Origin: Elusimicrobiota bacterium
Lineage (GTDB): Bacteria > Elusimicrobiota > Elusimicrobia > FEN-1173
Direction: 5' to 3'
Assembly: GCA_016714745.1 (NCBI GenBank)
Contig: JADKCG010000001.1
Location: forward strand, 153,288 to 217,287
Length of the DNA: 64,000 nt
Shown here piece after piece: positions 19,101 through 28,061 of the stretch. Every line of letters starts with the position of its first letter. Position 1 is the stretch's first letter. The notes under the pieces are model-generated. The model was given only the letters and a program-made list of their open reading frames with translations. It ran no database searches and was not told the origin of the DNA. The position numbers were made by a program, and so were the translations under genes.

Positions 19101-19786
19101 CGCCCTCTCTTTTCATCACCGCGACAGACACAGAAGTCGGAAAAACATTTATCGCTTGCCTGTTGGCCGAAGTGATTCGTGCCTCAGGGAAAACCGTCGG
19201 CGTCTTGAAACCCTTTTCCGCTGGGGACCTCGATGACGCCACCCGACTGCAACGTGCCGCTGGGGGGCAAGGGACTCCACACCAAGCCACACTTTTGTAT
19301 TGTCCATTCCCCGTGACGCCGGCCGCTCAGTTGGGGTTGGGATCCCCTGGCGAAAAGATCGTTAAAAAAACCTTTAAAGAATCTGTTTCTGCGGTTAAAG
19401 AGTTACAAAAGAAGCGTGACTGTGTTTTGGTGGAAGGATTGGGCGGCGTTTTGGCTCCCTTGGGGGGGCGTTTTTTTGTGACAGACCTGATGGCCACACT
19501 CAATCTTCCTATTTGGGTTGTCGCCCGCGCGGGTTTGGGAACAATCAACCATACGTTGTTGACCGTAGAAGCCCTGACACGGAGGGGGCTGACACCCCGC
19601 CGAATTCTTTTGAATAATTATAAAGGTCGGGATTTGTCGGAACGAACGAATGCCAAAATTATTAAACGATTGACAGGACTCCCTGTCACAGAAGTTCCCT
19701 GTACTTCCACCCGCGCCACAGAACAGAAGGTCAAACGATTGTTGTGGGACGCGTTTGTGGCGGATTTTTATTTCCATGAAAAATAG
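19097..19786 (+). CDS. bioD: Dethiobiotin synthetase
   Basis: An ATP-dependent carboxylase closing the ureido ring of dethiobiotin. The P-loop is TATDTEVGKTF near residue 8, followed by VGVLKPFSAGDLDDATRL, EGLGGVLAPLGG and the C-terminal ILLNNYKGRD. ATG 19097 overlaps the bioF stop and places the P-loop at the usual distance from the N-terminus, so an upstream in-frame start at 19067 was rejected. The KP-type substrate loop reads KPFSAGDLDD rather than the common KPVQTG, a mild variation. Confidence 0.94.
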   Translation: MTPSLFITATDTEVGKTFIACLLAEVIRASGKTVGVLKPFSAGDLDDATRLQRAAGGQGTPHQATLLYCPFPVTPAAQLGLGSPGEKIVKKTFKESVSAVKELQKKRDCVLVEGLGGVLAPLGGRFFVTDLMATLNLPIWVVARAGLGTINHTLLTVEALTRRGLTPRRILLNNYKGRDLSERTNAKIIKRLTGLPVTEVPCTSTRATEQKVKRLLWDAFVADFYFHEK

Positions 19787-19794
19787 ACGCCAAA

Positions 19795-20087
19795 GCAAGG
19801 GGGCTCCACCCCCTCCTACCCCGGCCAGGCGCTCCGCCCTGGACCCGGCTGACTTTTCTTTGGACCCGCAAAGAAAAGTCAGCAAAAGAAACGGGCCCCG
19901 TCGGGCCGCTCCCACGCGGCACTTCCGCTATCGCGGTCGCCATGCGCGCGATTTTGTGCCGGAGGCTGACCCACCTCCCGCATCAGCGGCTCTGCCGCCC
20001 CAGGTGTCGAGAGCTCTGCGAGCGGCCGGCCCTAAGAAGCCTACGGGCCGGATCGGACAGGGTCAGCCCCGCTATCGGCACAAAACC
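19795..20087 (+). repeat. Composite dispersed-repeat block between bioD and bioA
   Basis: A stretch of ~290 bp with no conserved gene. It includes an 11-bp inverted repeat, GACTTTTCTTT / AAAGAAAAGTC (near 19850-19880), then CGGCACTTCCGCTATCGCGG, and a second TCT-loop hairpin repeat at 19980-20029 (GCGGC-TCT-GCCGC). A degenerate reverse-complement fragment of the GCGGCACTTCCG part recurs near 21757-21800. The bioA frame happens to stay open through it, but the translation is Arg/Pro-rich and unlike any aminotransferase. Confidence 0.7.
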
Positions 20088-21566
20088 GTGCTCGAATCGC
20101 CTCAATGGGGAATCAAAGGGCCAAACCAAAAGATTCACCAAAAAGGATCAATTCCAAAACAAGAATCACCGAACAACCCGATTGCCGCTCTCGACAAAAA
20201 ATTCCTTTGGCACCCTTTCACACAGCAGTCGGAATGGGAAAAAGGCGACCCGATTGTGATTCGCTCTGCCCGCGGGTCAACGTTCACGGATACCCGGGGC
20301 CGAACTTACATTGACGGCGTTTCTTCTCTCTGGGTGACGGCTCACGGACATCGCCACCCGGCCCTAGACCGTGCGGTCCGACGCCAACTGGCCCGCATGG
20401 CACACACCACATTCCTTGGCTTAACGCACGAACCGGCGGCGCGATTGGGCCAGGCGCTCGTGGACATCGCTCCGTCGGGCTTATCGCGGGTATTTTATTC
20501 AGACAACGGTGCCACCTCCGTTGAAGTGGCGCTCAAGATGGCGTTCCAATATTGGGCCCATCGAAGCGAACACCGGGCGGAGTATCTCGCTCTAGAAGGG
20601 TCGTATCATGGCGATACCCTGGGCGCCGTCTCTGTGGGAGGCATCGCCGCCTTTCACAAAACCTTTCGCCCGCTTTTGTTCAAGGCCCATTTCGCTCCCG
20701 CGCCCCATTGTTATCGATGTCCCTTTCGCAAAAAGTCCCCACAACCCGAACTGAGAAGTGGGGACGAACCAACCAACGTCCGCGCTCCGCGACCAGGGGA
20801 CAAACGAGAGGAAACCGGTTGTCGGTGGGAATGTCTGAGGGGGGCGGAAAAATTAATAAAAGCGAGAAGGAAACGGTTGGCGGCGGCCATTTTGGAACCC
20901 ATCGTCCAAGGAGCATCAGGCATGCGGGTGATGCCCCGGGGTTATCTAAAAGGTTTTGAGCGGCTCTGCCGCCAATACGGGATTCTCTTGGTTGCCGACG
21001 AGGTGGCCACCGGGTTCGGTCGAACGGGCCGGATGTTCGCCGTGGAACAGGAGGGCGTTCGCCCAGATTTCCTTTGTGTGGCCAAAGCGCTCACCGGCGG
21101 CTATCTCCCCTTGGCCGCCACACTCACGACACAAAAGATCTATCGAACATTCCTGGGTCGTTACGAAGATTTTAAGGCTTTCTTTCACGGGCACAGTTAT
21201 ACCGCCAATCCCTTGGCCTGCGCCGTGGCGCTGGAAAACCTAAAGGTATTTAAGAGGGAAAAGACCTTAGAACGTCTCGCCGAAAAACGCCAATGGATGA
21301 CCGACTATTTAAAACAGATCGCCGACCATCCCAACGTGGGCCAGGTCCGCCAAGCGGGTTTCATGGGGGGCATTGAACTGGTCGCCGACAAAACCACCCA
21401 CCGCCCCTTCCCCGCCGCCGCGCGAAGGGGCGCCCAGTTCTGCCGCCAAGCGTTGCAAAAAGGCGCCTGGCTTCGCCCTCTCGGCGATGTGATCGTCCTC
21501 ATGCCCCCGCTTGGAATATCCCAAAAAGACTGGACCTCCCTCATCGCCGCCCTGGGACTCACCTAA
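20088..21566 (+). CDS. bioA: Adenosylmethionine-8-amino-7-oxononanoate aminotransferase
   Basis: A class III PLP aminotransferase converting KAPA to DAPA. Blocks: KKFLWHPFTQQSEW, DGVSSLWVTAHGHRHP, VFYSDNGATSVEVALKMAFQ, ILEPIVQGASGM, LVADEVATGFGRTGRMFA, the PLP lysine in CVAKALTGGYLPLA, and FHGHSYTANPLACA. The open frame extends upstream to 19755 through repeat DNA. I place the start near GTG 20088, but no good ribosome site is visible and the start is uncertain. An extra ~25 residues (PELRSGDEPTNVRAPRPGDK region) split the usual CPFRK...C motif; the DNA there contains GTCCCCAC/GTGGGGAC, suggesting an inserted palindromic element. Confidence 0.9.
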   Translation: MLESPQWGIKGPNQKIHQKGSIPKQESPNNPIAALDKKFLWHPFTQQSEWEKGDPIVIRSARGSTFTDTRGRTYIDGVSSLWVTAHGHRHPALDRAVRRQLARMAHTTFLGLTHEPAARLGQALVDIAPSGLSRVFYSDNGATSVEVALKMAFQYWAHRSEHRAEYLALEGSYHGDTLGAVSVGGIAAFHKTFRPLLFKAHFAPAPHCYRCPFRKKSPQPELRSGDEPTNVRAPRPGDKREETGCRWECLRGAEKLIKARRKRLAAAILEPIVQGASGMRVMPRGYLKGFERLCRQYGILLVADEVATGFGRTGRMFAVEQEGVRPDFLCVAKALTGGYLPLAATLTTQKIYRTFLGRYEDFKAFFHGHSYTANPLACAVALENLKVFKREKTLERLAEKRQWMTDYLKQIADHPNVGQVRQAGFMGGIELVADKTTHRPFPAAARRGAQFCRQALQKGAWLRPLGDVIVLMPPLGISQKDWTSLIAALGLT

Positions 21567-21664
21567 AATCATCCCAGCGGTAACGTGTCATAGCACTCTA
21601 TGTCCGTGCGAAAAACAAGATGAAATAACGCTGACATATTACGCCGTAATGTGTCGGGATGTTT

Positions 21665-21680
21665 ATCAAGACCTGACCCC
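21665..21680 (-). repeat. Half inverted repeat of a MITE-like element
   Basis: Reverse complement GGGGTCAGGTCTTGAT matches the end of the inverted-repeat element at 27913-27974 (GGGGTCAGGTATTG). Only one end is recognised here. The rest of 21567-21816 holds no gene I can support. Confidence 0.45.
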
Positions 21681-21816
21681 TTCCCCCCCATCCTCCGCTA
21701 AGGAGTATTTCCTCGTCTACCAGGCTTCCGTTATTGGGTGAAATCGAGAATTTGTAGCGCGGGCATCCGATCGCGCTATCGGAAGTGCCGCGTGGAGAGG
21801 CCTGCCCGGCCGGTCA

Positions 21817-21924
21817 TTAACCCGGAACTTTCAGTTGGCGTAGGGCTACCGTCGAGAGGGTCCGGAACAAAATTTCCCAACCCTCCCGGACGGAAATGTG
21901 CCGCCAGCTGAAAATTCTAGGTTA
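21817..21924 (+). repeat. Imperfect palindromic element next to copy B
   Basis: Ends TTAACCCGGAACTTTCAGTT and, on the opposite strand, TTAACCTAGAATTTTCAGCT form a ~24-bp imperfect stem that continues into GGCG/CGCC. The interior holds GGGTCCGG and CTCCCGGACGG. Its outer end resembles the terminus of copy B, which begins in the last bases of this element (a shared TTAACC). Confidence 0.6.
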
Positions 21925-22088
21925 ACCCGAAAAGTTCAGTTGGATCTCGGGATTCGTCGAAGGATGCCGGATTTTTTCTTCCTCAAAAAACATGACCAAA
22001 GTCACCGCTATGGCCTGCGGTTTCTTCGTCGAAAAAGCCGTGGCCTCCTTCGCCTCGGTCCCCGCGCCCAACTGAACTTTCCGGGTGA
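21922..22088 (+). repeat. Inverted-repeat-bounded dispersed element, copy B
   Basis: Termini AACCCGAAAAGTTCAGTTGG and CCAACTGAACTTTCCGGGTG are near-perfect inverted repeats of about 20 bp. The core aligns with copy A (14657-14821, opposite strand) at GGATTCGTCGAAGGAT, TTTCTTCCTCAAAA and TTCTTCGTCGAAAAAGCC. Only the outer AACCCG is common to both copies' termini; the inner bases differ completely yet remain paired. The ~110 nt from here to 22197 are AT-rich with no gene seen. Confidence 0.75.
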
Positions 22089-22197
22089 AATAATTTCTTG
22101 ATCATGCTCCATAAATCTTCAACATTTATGGATCTTTATCCAGTGGTCGCTTATTTTTTCGGTTAATAAATAATGTTTTTTTCCGTCTCTCGAGCTT

Positions 22198-25100
22198 CTA
22201 TGCCGCTCTGAGGGCGGCGAGAAGAGCCTGGATCTCTTTGTTTATGGAATTAGCAATCCTTTCAAAATATTGTCCCTTGTATTTCTTGTTTTCTCCGATA
22301 AAGTTTTTTGCCCCTTCCTGAACTAAAACAATGGCGGAAAGGGGAATGTCGTTGTTATTGTTTCGTTCGACCTCATTTATGGTGGTATAAACGTTGGCAT
22401 TAATGTAAGTCTTGACCAAGACTTCCTGGTCATGTGTAACACCCACCTGCCGTAGAATTTCCGCTGGGGTACTTACTTCGGACACGATCAAAACGGGCTG
22501 ATTTTCACCCAGCATTCCGGCGAGAACGGCCTGGGCGGTGGCTTTTATATTTTCGGGCCAATTGTGAAACCCCAAAAAGTTCATTGTGATTCGAGTGTGT
22601 GGTCCGTTGGTTTCACCCAATAATCTCCCGAAGTTTTTGGCGGCCCTATTTGTTGCATTCTGGTCCTCAAGATCGGAAATTGCGGTCTTCATATCGGCTT
22701 GGGCAATTCCCTTAAATATATTGGGAGTAAACTTCTCGGCCGGTCTGATTTGGTCTGGTATTCGTAAGAGGGGGTCACCGGTGATTAAATTCAAAACGGC
22801 TTCCCGAACGAGTTGTTGCTGGATGGGGGGGGGTGTTTGACTATTCTGGACAACAGGAGCAGGAGTCTGAGCGGACGCCATTCTGATCGCCAGCCTTTTT
22901 ACCTCGGAAACAAAAGGGGTTTTTTTATTGAAGAGTTGTTGTCTGTCATAAGCGAAATGGTCATAAGCGAAAACAGAAAATGCAAGCGCAAATAAAGCGG
23001 GGCTGGCGACCAAGAAGGGAAGGAACGCGTAAATCATCATTCGAGCCGTGTTAGACCAAAATCGGTTTTCCGGCGGGCTCAGACCCGGGTGTTTACCACC
23101 CCAAATTTTGTCCAACGCCAAGTGAAGGAATCTGAACGCCAAAATTCCCGCACCCATCAATAACGCCCCCATCATGGTCGGATCAAGGGCCAACATCCCA
23201 TTCATCAACGGTTGAGCCCACCCCTGGGCGAACCATCCCGCCGCTCCCAAACCCATGATTTCAAGCGGGAGCAACCGCATGCCCCATCGCACCGCCGTCT
23301 CCGTCCCCATCCATGGGCGCAACAGGTGAAAGAAAATGTTGTTGGCGGAGGAAGGGTGTCGACTGGCTAAATATGCTTGAAAGGAATTGCCGTATTCATC
23401 ATCTCCTTCAGAATAATAGGGCCCGCCCAAATGACGAAGGGTAAGACCGCCCAAGCCTTTTCTGGCCGAACGAAAAAAATCATTTTCATTAACGACCAAC
23501 GTTGAATTATCAGCTAAATTTTCAGACACTTGCCCGATTATTTTTGGGAGAGAGTTAGGCAGGGGATATTGGGCCTTTAGATATAGACCGTCAAATTCAG
23601 TGCTCCCAAATCGGAGCGGGGGCCATCGATTCGAATGTTCGTCGGGGCCGAGGGTGGCTGGGACAAAAAAAATCTCAGTGCTGATTTCTCCCTGGGGCCC
23701 CGCCCGTTTAAAACGCAATCCTTTCCCATCCTCCGTTGGGGTGACGGACTCCGGGCAACCTTCAAAGAAACCAATTCGAGAGCGATCAGGCTGGGTTCAA
23801 AACGAAGGTCATTAAATGTCCAGTAATTGGCATAGCCATGAGTCAGGACCGATAAAGAGTAATCCTCGGTGATTAATTGTAAATTAGGATTAACCATTTC
23901 GCGCCGTATGGCATCGACGTCCAATCGTTTATTGTAAAAAAGGCCCACCATTGTCACGGAAGTCGCCAAAGGGAAGGTGGTCAACACATTGGTTAAGTCG
24001 TATCCCGCCGCGAGATAAAGGACATTCGAGACAGTTTGGGTATGCTGAGATATGGCGTGGTTTCTGGCGGTGCGCTCCCCAGTCAACAAAAGTGAGGTCG
24101 GACGAAAAGCTGTTTTTAGAAAGGTGTTTGTTGCCCCGGCCTTAGAAAGAGTTAACGGGCTCCACAAGGCAAACAAGGTCAGAGTCCCCATCCATTGCCA
24201 AGCTAAGTTTGCACCGCTCCCTTCAAGCAGAAGGATGTCACTGAGGAGAAAAGTCCAAGGATAAGTCAGGCCGAGATCTAAACCCAGCCCTGGCTCCAGG
24301 AAGAAAGTCAGAGGCGCCAGAATAGGAACCGCGATTTTGTTCTTGAAATCTTTAAGTAATTTCCCCCCCCAAAGGGTTTTTGGCGAAAGTCCTTGTTTAA
24401 TCAGGTAGAACTTTTTTTTTCCTAACTCCAATAAGAGGATCAAAGTCGAAGGATCTCTAGGGTGTGCCCGGGATATTTTTACGGTGGAACTCACCGGGGA
24501 TTCGCCCGCTCCCTGGGATACGGTGATTGCCGCATGCGCAATTCGGGCAGGATCTGATTCGGAGTCGGACAACCGAACCCGGCCTGCCAAATAAATCCGA
24601 TCGCCAGCAAGAAGTTGTTCGATTGGGACGGGGTCGCGGGCGAGAACGTCGATATACTTATTGTCTTTAGGGATCGCGGTGATTTTGGGAGTGACAACAA
24701 CATACGAGATTTGCTTTTCTCGCAAAAGGGCCGTCAATCCTTCCGTGTGGAACCCCCCGGCAACCAAAATGCCGGAACGCGTTTTGTCTTCGGCCATTCG
24801 CCGGGTCAGGTTATCGGTGAAAGCGGTGTTTCGCTCCGACGCCAGGCGGCAAAAATCTTCGAACGGGGTCAGGGAAATATTATTGGAAGGGTCCAAGGGT
24901 GCCGTCGTTGTAGGAGTCAAACGCGCCAATCGTTCGGTCGCGGTCCGCAATGTGTCTCCCCGGGATAGGTAATGGGACCAATCCGAGGGGCTCATTTCGT
25001 GTCGGACAAGTTTGTGAAGTAAAGAAAGATCGTATGTGATGGACACCAACTCTTTTTCCAGGGAAGTTTTGGCCAAGAATTGGGGCAGGGTCCTCTCAAC

Positions 25101-26318
25101 GGTGTCCAGCTCGTTCAGCAGGCCGTGATGGTCAATTTTGTCGGCGATGATCACGTAGTCGATGTAGCGCTCCATTTGGGGATAGTCTTTGATCGAGATC
25201 CCGTTGAAACGGCAGACCCGTTTTAAATGGGTGTGGTATTCGACATGTCCCACCCGTCCGGAACGGTATTCGACACTTTTTTCCATCATTTCCGAAAGCC
25301 GGTCGGGGGAAAGTTTGTTCACCAACTTTTCCACCATTTGTCGGCGTTCGGTTTCGACCTGATTAAAGTCGATGGCTTTTTCCTGGTCTAGAGCCTGCTC
25401 TAACAGCTGAAGGTTGGGGGGTACCGAGCGACCTTTCGTTTGCATTAAAGCGCCGGTCAAATACCGCACATAGTCGACCAATTTGACCTTTTTGAATTGG
25501 TATCCCAAAAAGTTTTGGTCAAATGTTTTAAGGGGTTCTGAATACTCCAATTCCTTTAATTTGTCGGTCGTTGCTTTAAGCCTGTCCACCCAGACCATTG
25601 CGGCGTCCCGATCTTTGTAGGCTGTTTTCAATGCCTGCACGTTGGCGTTGTAAAGACCGCTGGATTCCACTCCGAAAAAGGTAGGCGCTTTGGGCATGGT
25701 CAACCCGGCGTACTCGGGACCGGCGATCATGTCCTTTTTCAAAAGAAATTCAGCGAGGTCTTTGGTCATGGCGGGATTGGGAAAGTCCCGGTAGGCGTCT
25801 ACCGAGAACGGTCCCCAGGCTCCTTCCACGCCGACCAGGGTGATGCCGGGGTCTTGGCCCAGCAGGGAAATCATGGACGAAATGTTACGTTGGGCCTCTT
25901 CAATGCCGTGGGCGTCCTGAATTTGGACAACGAAAGGGGCGTCTTTTATGGGGGACAGGTAAGTATCATTGACCGTGCCGAAAGGGCTTACCAGTTTCCC
26001 AATCCAGTTGCCCGCTTTCGGGCCGATGGCGAACGGTTCCTTTAAATCGGCGGGCGCAGAAAAGGGTTTGGATCCTCCGCTGATTTCAACCGCCGAAGGG
26101 CGGGGCATGTTGGCCAAAACCGTTTGACTGTCGGTGTGGACGAGCGCGTCAGCGATGGGGGAGATGCCCCCCATTCGTTCCGCGGAAGCGCGCCGCCGTT
26201 GCGCCCAAAAGCTTGTTTCAGCCGAATGGGCCACTACGACGTTAACGACAAAATAGAAACCGGCCAAACCGGCCGCTAATGTGCGTGGGATTTTGCCCTT
26301 GTTTTTTGGATTTTTCAC
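22198..26318 (-). CDS. Giant (~1,370 aa) membrane protein with N-terminal TraB/TIKI-like domain, unknown function (frameshifted)
   Basis: Two overlapping minus-strand frames (26318-23577 and 23718-22198) form one protein. The first continues ...ELVSLKVARSP, then the next frame gives SVTPTEDGKGLRFKRAGPQG, so an indel near 23745-23755 is inferred. Start GTG 26318 encodes a signal or anchor (TLAAGLAGFYFVVNVVVA). Residues ~130-545 carry VVQIQDAHGIEEAQRNIS (~135), LVGVEGAWG (~160), FGVESSGLYNANVQAL and ILVAGGFHTEGLTALLREK (~520). These resemble the His/Glu motifs of the TraB/TIKI/ChaN superfamily, giving a possible hydrolase; this is inference. Several hydrophobic segments follow (near 675-800 and 1020-1120), then a soluble C-terminal part rich in Asn/Gln ending EIQALLAALRAA. 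Similar long proteins occur in Omnitrophota/Elusimicrobiota-like genomes. No close functional relative is known to me. Confidence 0.8.
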
Positions 26319-26487
26319 ACCTTCAGTTTACCCCACAAATTCGAAAGATTGCCTTAAGAACTTGTAAACAACCTGTAAACTTTTCAATCCGAGTTCAATG
26401 TGTTAGTGCAACAGATGTCGGGAAGGTTTTTCGCGCTAAAATGAGGCCCTAGGAAAACCTACCGACACTTAACAAAAGAGGAACGCT

Positions 26488-26604
26488 ATGGTTTCGGGTA
26501 GGGTGGGCCCAGAGTATTTATGTCGTGAGACCCTAACAGGTAGGAGAAGAAAAGGGGAAAAGTGTTTTTTTGTTCATGAGGAAAATCTGCAACTTTTGAT
26601 TTGA
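26488..26604 (+). CDS. Possible 38-residue small protein
   Basis: ATG 26488 is preceded at good distance by AGAGGAA and opens a 38-codon frame (MVSGRVGPEYLCRETLTG...) ending in TGA 26602-26604, 15 nt before the next gene. It is basic, with RRRKGEK and two cysteines. I recognise no family, and it could be an upstream leader for the DUF1573 gene or chance. Apart from this, 26319-26619 holds only AT-rich sequence that may contain divergent promoters. Confidence 0.35.
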   Translation: MVSGRVGPEYLCRETLTGRRRKGEKCFFVHEENLQLLI

Positions 26605-26619
26605 TAAAATGCTGGCGAC

Positions 26620-27045
26620 ATGAAGTGGGCGATCACACTTTTATTTCTTTTCCCGACAGTTTTGTGGGCGCGACCCAAGGCGCAGTTTACGGAATCGCGC
26701 TACGATTTTGGGGTTTTGCCCCAAGGGTCTACGACGACGCACACGTTTTCGGTGAAAAATGTGGGGGACAAACCGCTAAAGATCGAATCGGTAAAGACCA
26801 CCTGTGGGTGTACGGTCGCGTCACCGACGAATTCCTTGATTGCGCCGGGGGATGTGGGTCAGATCCAGGTGACGTTTGATCCTCAGGGGAGGCTGGGAGA
26901 TATTTCGAAACAGATTCGGGTGGAGACCAACGACCCCCATCATCCCATGAGTTTTCTTACCATCGGCGGAACCGTGGCTCCCGTGAGTCATTCGGGAGTG
27001 ATGGGACCGCCTCACAACGAGGTGAACACTTATGAGTCGAAATAA
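26620..27045 (+). CDS. DUF1573 secreted protein
   Basis: A signal peptide (MKWAITLLFLFPTVLWA) is followed by one DUF1573 Ig-like domain: SRYDFGVLPQGSTTTHTFSVKNVGDKPLKIESVKTTCGCT, the family hallmark with the CGC motif, and then IAPGDVGQIQVTFDPQGRLG. Function is unknown; these domains are common in periplasmic or surface proteins of diderms. The 3' end overlaps the cyclophilin gene by 14 nt, indicating cotranscription. Confidence 0.88.
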   Translation: MKWAITLLFLFPTVLWARPKAQFTESRYDFGVLPQGSTTTHTFSVKNVGDKPLKIESVKTTCGCTVASPTNSLIAPGDVGQIQVTFDPQGRLGDISKQIRVETNDPHHPMSFLTIGGTVAPVSHSGVMGPPHNEVNTYESK

Positions 27046-27631
27046 AATCGTCGCCGCTTTGGCGATAATCTTAAGCACAGGAGCACTTATGGCCGCTGAC
27101 GGTTGGAAGAAAGAAGCAGGGACGTACGCAGTGATTGAAACGGAAATGGGAACCATCGCTTGCAAGCTGTTTCCGGAAAAGGCGCCGGAAACGGTGGCAA
27201 ACTTCGTTGGGTTGGCGGAAGGAACAAAAGAGTTCACCGACCCCAAAACAGGAGCTAAAACGAAACGGCCCTTTTACGACGGAATTATATTCCATCGCGT
27301 GATTCCGGATTTTATGATCCAAACGGGGGATCCGTTGGGCAAAGGCATCGGCGGCCCCGGATACCAATTCGAAGATGAGTTCGATGATTCCCTGAGCTTC
27401 GACAAAAAAGGCAAGTTAGCCATGGCCAACGCGGGTCCGGGAACGAACGGGTCTCAGTTCTTCATCACCGTGGCGGCCACGCCGTGGCTTAACAATCGCC
27501 ACACCATTTTCGGCGAAGTGGTGGAAGGACAATCGGTGGCGGACGCCATTTCCAAGGCGCCCCGGGACGGAGGCGATCGCCCCACGAAAACGCTTTCCAT
27601 GAAGAAAGTGACCATCGTTCGAGTCAAATAG
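27032..27631 (+). CDS. Periplasmic cyclophilin-type peptidyl-prolyl isomerase
   Basis: An N-terminal signal (KIVAALAIILSTGALMAAD) precedes a full cyclophilin domain: FYDGIIFHRVIPDFMIQTGDPLGKG, the catalytic Arg in FHRV, GGPGYQFEDEF, LAMANAGPGTNGSQFFITVA, and PWLNNRHTIFGEV. At 199 residues it matches secreted PpiA-like proteins that assist folding of exported proteins. A strong terminator follows at 27650. Confidence 0.93.
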   Translation: MSRNKIVAALAIILSTGALMAADGWKKEAGTYAVIETEMGTIACKLFPEKAPETVANFVGLAEGTKEFTDPKTGAKTKRPFYDGIIFHRVIPDFMIQTGDPLGKGIGGPGYQFEDEFDDSLSFDKKGKLAMANAGPGTNGSQFFITVAATPWLNNRHTIFGEVVEGQSVADAISKAPRDGGDRPTKTLSMKKVTIVRVK

Positions 27632-27649
27632 GTTAAGTTTTTATTGAAG

Positions 27650-27694
27650 GCGCCGCGGTCGGTGGGTGTTCACCGATCGCGGCGCTTTCTTTTT
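27650..27694 (+). terminator. Rho-independent terminator after the cyclophilin gene
   Basis: GCGCCGCG-G-TCGGTG pairs with CACCGA-T-CGCGGCGC (15 pairs around one mismatch) across a GGTGTT loop, followed directly by TTTCTTTTT. It lies 18 nt after the cyclophilin stop. Confidence 0.9.
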
Positions 27695-27721
27695 GGGAGT
27701 CTCTTTACTGTCCGGTCCCCC

Positions 27722-27912
27722 GTTTTAGGACTTATACCAGGCACGGCTATATATTGTGTTTTTTGACGGCCCATCTTCGGTCGATTTCTGCGTTGCTCCT
27801 CGGTTACATGCCACAGGGGGCATGCGCTCTCGTCGCGCCTTCAAATCGCCTCAAATCTGGGCCCCCAAAAAGCTCAATCAATGGCCTGACGGGTATAGCA
27901 GTCGAGGATACC
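27722..27912. other. Intergenic sequence with a palindromic repeat-like segment
   Basis: No gene seen. It includes the palindrome CATGCCACAGGGGGCATG near 27808 within GC-rich sequence that looks like a decayed dispersed repeat; only this copy is visible in the window. Confidence 0.4.
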
Positions 27913-27974
27913 GGGGTCAGGTATTGTAATCAAGCATCCCTATTGCGAAATGCGCGATTGCAAGACTTGACCTC
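27913..27974 (+). repeat. Short inverted-repeat (MITE-like) element
   Basis: Ends GGGGTCAGGTATTGTAATC and (opposite strand) GAGGTCAAGTCTTGCAATC match at 15 of 19 positions and enclose ~24 bp. Ends of this type resemble known REP/RAYT-associated sequences. A half copy is at 21665-21680. No transposase in the window. Confidence 0.55.
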
Positions 27975-28061
27975 GCTCTTCAGGGTTTGCCCAGGGCTCC
28001 CGTTAATAGGATGGTCGTTCCTATGGCAGGAGATGAAACTTCAAAAAATGCTACCATGGCG

